64,000 bases of DNA, from positions 1-64,000 of the forward strand of contig NZNT01000013.1 of NCBI GenBank assembly GCA_002695005.1, given 5' to 3'. Every line of letters starts with the position of its first letter. Positions within the stretch are counted from its first letter, which is position 1. Below the pieces are notes generated by a model. That model was not told where the DNA came from. It saw only the letters and a list, made by a program, of their open reading frames with translations, and searched no databases. Both the position numbers and the translations under genes were made by a program. The stretch is from Maritimibacter sp. (lineage in GTDB: Bacteria; Pseudomonadota; Alphaproteobacteria; Rhodobacterales; Rhodobacteraceae). Positions 62,432 through 64,000 of the stretch are shown in pieces.

Positions 62432-64000
62432 ATGACCGACCCCGCCGAACAGGAGCCACAGACGCCGCGCCAAAGCGACGCGCCGTCGTCGCGCGGCTGG
62501 CGGCCGCGCAGGCTCCATTTTCACCTCGGGATCTGGTCTATCCTCGCCATCGCCGCGCTCGGGCTGTTTTTGCTTCTGGCCTCGATGTCACTGACCGGCC
62601 GGGCCATCGCTTTGCCCGACTGGGTGGCAGATCGTGTCGAAACCGAACTGAATACGGCGATGCCTGAAGGGTCGATCACCCTGCGGCGCATCGAATTCGG
62701 CGTGACCCCTAATGGACGTCCGAGACTAAGACTTGTGGACGTGGGTCTGCGCGATGCTTCGGGCCTCGATATCGCGCAGCTCAATTCAATCGAGGGCGGG
62801 GTCCGTATCGCGCCTCTTTTCCAAGGCGATTTCGTACCGCGTACGGCGATCCTGTCGGGTGCTCAGATCACCTTTCGACGCCTCGCTGACGGCAGCTTCG
62901 CGCTCCAGTTCGGGCAGGGTGACACGACGACCGGGAGCCTTGCTGATATGCTCGATACGGTAGACGCGATGTTCACCGGCGGGTTGCTGGAGGAAGCCGT
63001 GCGGGTCGAGGCCATCGGCCTGACGATCACGCTGGAAGATGCGCGCAGCGGGCGGATCTGGCAGGTGACCGATGGACAGCTTTCGATCCGTCAGACTGAA
63101 CGGATCGTGGAGACCGCGATCAATTTCGACGTGTTCAACCAGACCGATGAGCTGGCCGAAGTGGAGGTAAACCTGCGCACCGCCAAAACGGACAGCGCCG
63201 CAACGCTATCGGTCAGCTTCGCGAATGCCGCCGCTGCCGACATTGGCGCCCAGTCGCCGGCACTGTCCTTCCTGCGGTTGATCGAAGCGCCCATTGACGG
63301 CGCATTGCGCACGACATTGTCCCCGGATGGCTCCATTTCCGATCTGGCAGGCGCCATGGAAATCAAGGAGGGCGCGATCAAGCCCACGCCCGGTGCGACG
63401 CCGGTGAGCTTCGGCGGCGCGAAAGGTTATCTGGACTACGACCCGGTCGCGCGTGCGATCCAGCTTTCAGGCCTGACCTTTACATCGGAGCTGGGAGAGA
63501 TCGAGCTGGAGGGAAAGCTCTTTCTCACCGAGTTTCGCGACGACTGGCCACAGGCCGTGCTGGGGCAAATCCGGCTGAATCGCGCGCATTTCCAGACGCC
63601 GGATCTATTCGAAAGCCCCGTCACGATTGACCGCGGATTTGCCGATTTCCGCGTCCGTCTGGCACCGTTCAAGCTCGACATCGGACAAGCGGTTTTCTTC
63701 CACGGCGACACCCGCGTTTCGGCGACTGGCGAGATTGGAGCGACCCGCGACGCGTGGGACCTGGCGCTGGATTTCTCGGTGCCCGAAATCGACGCTGCGG
63801 AATTGCGAAAAGTCTGGCCGATCCCGCTGTCGCCGAACCCGCGCGACTGGGCTTTCGAGAACGTCGAAGAGGCGGAGATCCGTGACGCCCATATCGCGCT
63901 GCGCGGCCCGAACCTCGACACCGCGAAGGTGTTGCTTGGCGGACAGATCCTGGACGCCCGGGTGCGGGTCATGCCGGCCCTGCCGCCGGTCCACGGCGCG
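62432..64000 (+). CDS. YhdP/AsmA-like (DUF3971) envelope protein, N-terminal part
   Basis: Begins at ATG 62,432 and runs open to the window end (523 codons, no stop), so it is partial. A cytoplasmic tail of about 30 residues is followed by one membrane helix (HLGIWSILAIAALGLFLLLA), then a long beta-rich periplasmic region with repeats like LRLVDVGLRDASG and IEIEGKLFL-type strands. This is the layout of YhdP/AsmA-like proteins, which bridge inner and outer membrane and move phospholipid. It is divergent from bcp with 76 bases between. Confidence 0.78.
   Translation, partial: MTDPAEQEPQTPRQSDAPSSRGWRPRRLHFHLGIWSILAIAALGLFLLLASMSLTGRAIALPDWVADRVETELNTAMPEGSITLRRIEFGVTPNGRPRLRLVDVGLRDASGLDIAQLNSIEGGVRIAPLFQGDFVPRTAILSGAQITFRRLADGSFALQFGQGDTTTGSLADMLDTVDAMFTGGLLEEAVRVEAIGLTITLEDARSGRIWQVTDGQLSIRQTERIVETAINFDVFNQTDELAEVEVNLRTAKTDSAATLSVSFANAAAADIGAQSPALSFLRLIEAPIDGALRTTLSPDGSISDLAGAMEIKEGAIKPTPGATPVSFGGAKGYLDYDPVARAIQLSGLTFTSELGEIELEGKLFLTEFRDDWPQAVLGQIRLNRAHFQTPDLFESPVTIDRGFADFRVRLAPFKLDIGQAVFFHGDTRVSATGEIGATRDAWDLALDFSVPEIDAAELRKVWPIPLSPNPRDWAFENVEEAEIRDAHIALRGPNLDTAKVLLGGQILDARVRVMPALPPVHGA

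Noticed and set aside
1-64000. CRISPR arrays, tRNA and rRNA genes
   Set aside because: I saw no regularly spaced direct repeats and no cloverleaf or rRNA-like stretch on reading the sequence; a dedicated tRNA search was not possible.

Overview
The window looks like the chromosome of a Rhodobacterales (Roseobacter-group) alphaproteobacterium. The evidence is high-GC coding sequence, a cckA hybrid histidine kinase gene with a full CtrA-type site (TTAA-N7-TTAAC) in front of it, recA preceded by the alphaproteobacterial LexA box (GAAC-N7-GAAC, which is GTTC-N7-GTTC on the other strand), an aglEFGAK alpha-glucoside operon, and a YhdP-like/bcp/DUF455/M23/bactofilin gene run.

Region 1 (1 to about 13,900) is an accessory island that continues beyond the left edge. 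It holds an IS1595-type insertion sequence, a stand-alone ABC/SMC-like ATPase of the kind found among phage-defence genes, and a KfrA-like coiled-coil DNA-binding gene with a perfect 21-bp palindrome in front of it. Upstream of that, on the same strand, is a helicase-like ATPase with a four-cysteine cluster. A seven-gene recombination module follows on the plus strand: a tandem-HTH protein, two adjacent tyrosine recombinases (640 and 452 aa), two small unknown genes, a second tandem-HTH protein and a third tyrosine recombinase at the island border. Several perfect or near-perfect hairpins lie between these genes. Three different tyrosine recombinases plus small HTH proteins recall GInt-type islands, but the gene order differs from the compact ginABCD operon. 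I regard this module as the most likely undescribed system in the window.

Region 2 (13,968 to 34,780) is housekeeping backbone: an RsmB-family rRNA methyltransferase, cckA, recA, alaS, DUF1330, two tandem paralogous small secreted proteins of unknown function, typA, an epoxide-hydrolase-like enzyme, YitT, SMR, cutA, icd, an enoyl-CoA hydratase-like protein lacking both usual catalytic glutamates, a hotdog thioesterase, a TDT/SLAC1 transporter, speD-speE, an unknown gene, and rplM-rpsI with a textbook terminator.

Region 3 (34,900 to 45,530) is chemotaxis. On the plus strand lie a secreted Cache/PDC-like protein, an MCP ending in a CheR/CheB-docking-like pentapeptide, cheB and cheD. On the minus strand lies a tightly overlapping STAS-cheY-cheA-cheW-cheR-cheY-unknown operon, with a CtrA-like site upstream. 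The convergent gap holds a possible 39-residue membrane protein.

Region 4 (45,521 to 56,850) is alpha-glucoside uptake and breakdown. A LacI-type regulator, a GH1 glycosidase and glucokinase are transcribed leftward. The binding protein, two permeases, GH13 glucosidase, ATPase and an Hsp70-like protein are transcribed rightward. Two copies of a 13-bp putative operator lie in the divergent promoter region.

Region 5 (56,914 to 64,000) holds prfB without a programmed frameshift, a DUF2189 membrane protein, bactofilin and M23 peptidase (overlapping genes), a DUF455 ferritin-like protein, a Bcp peroxiredoxin, and the start of a YhdP/AsmA-like protein cut by the window end. I saw no rRNA or tRNA gene and no CRISPR array.
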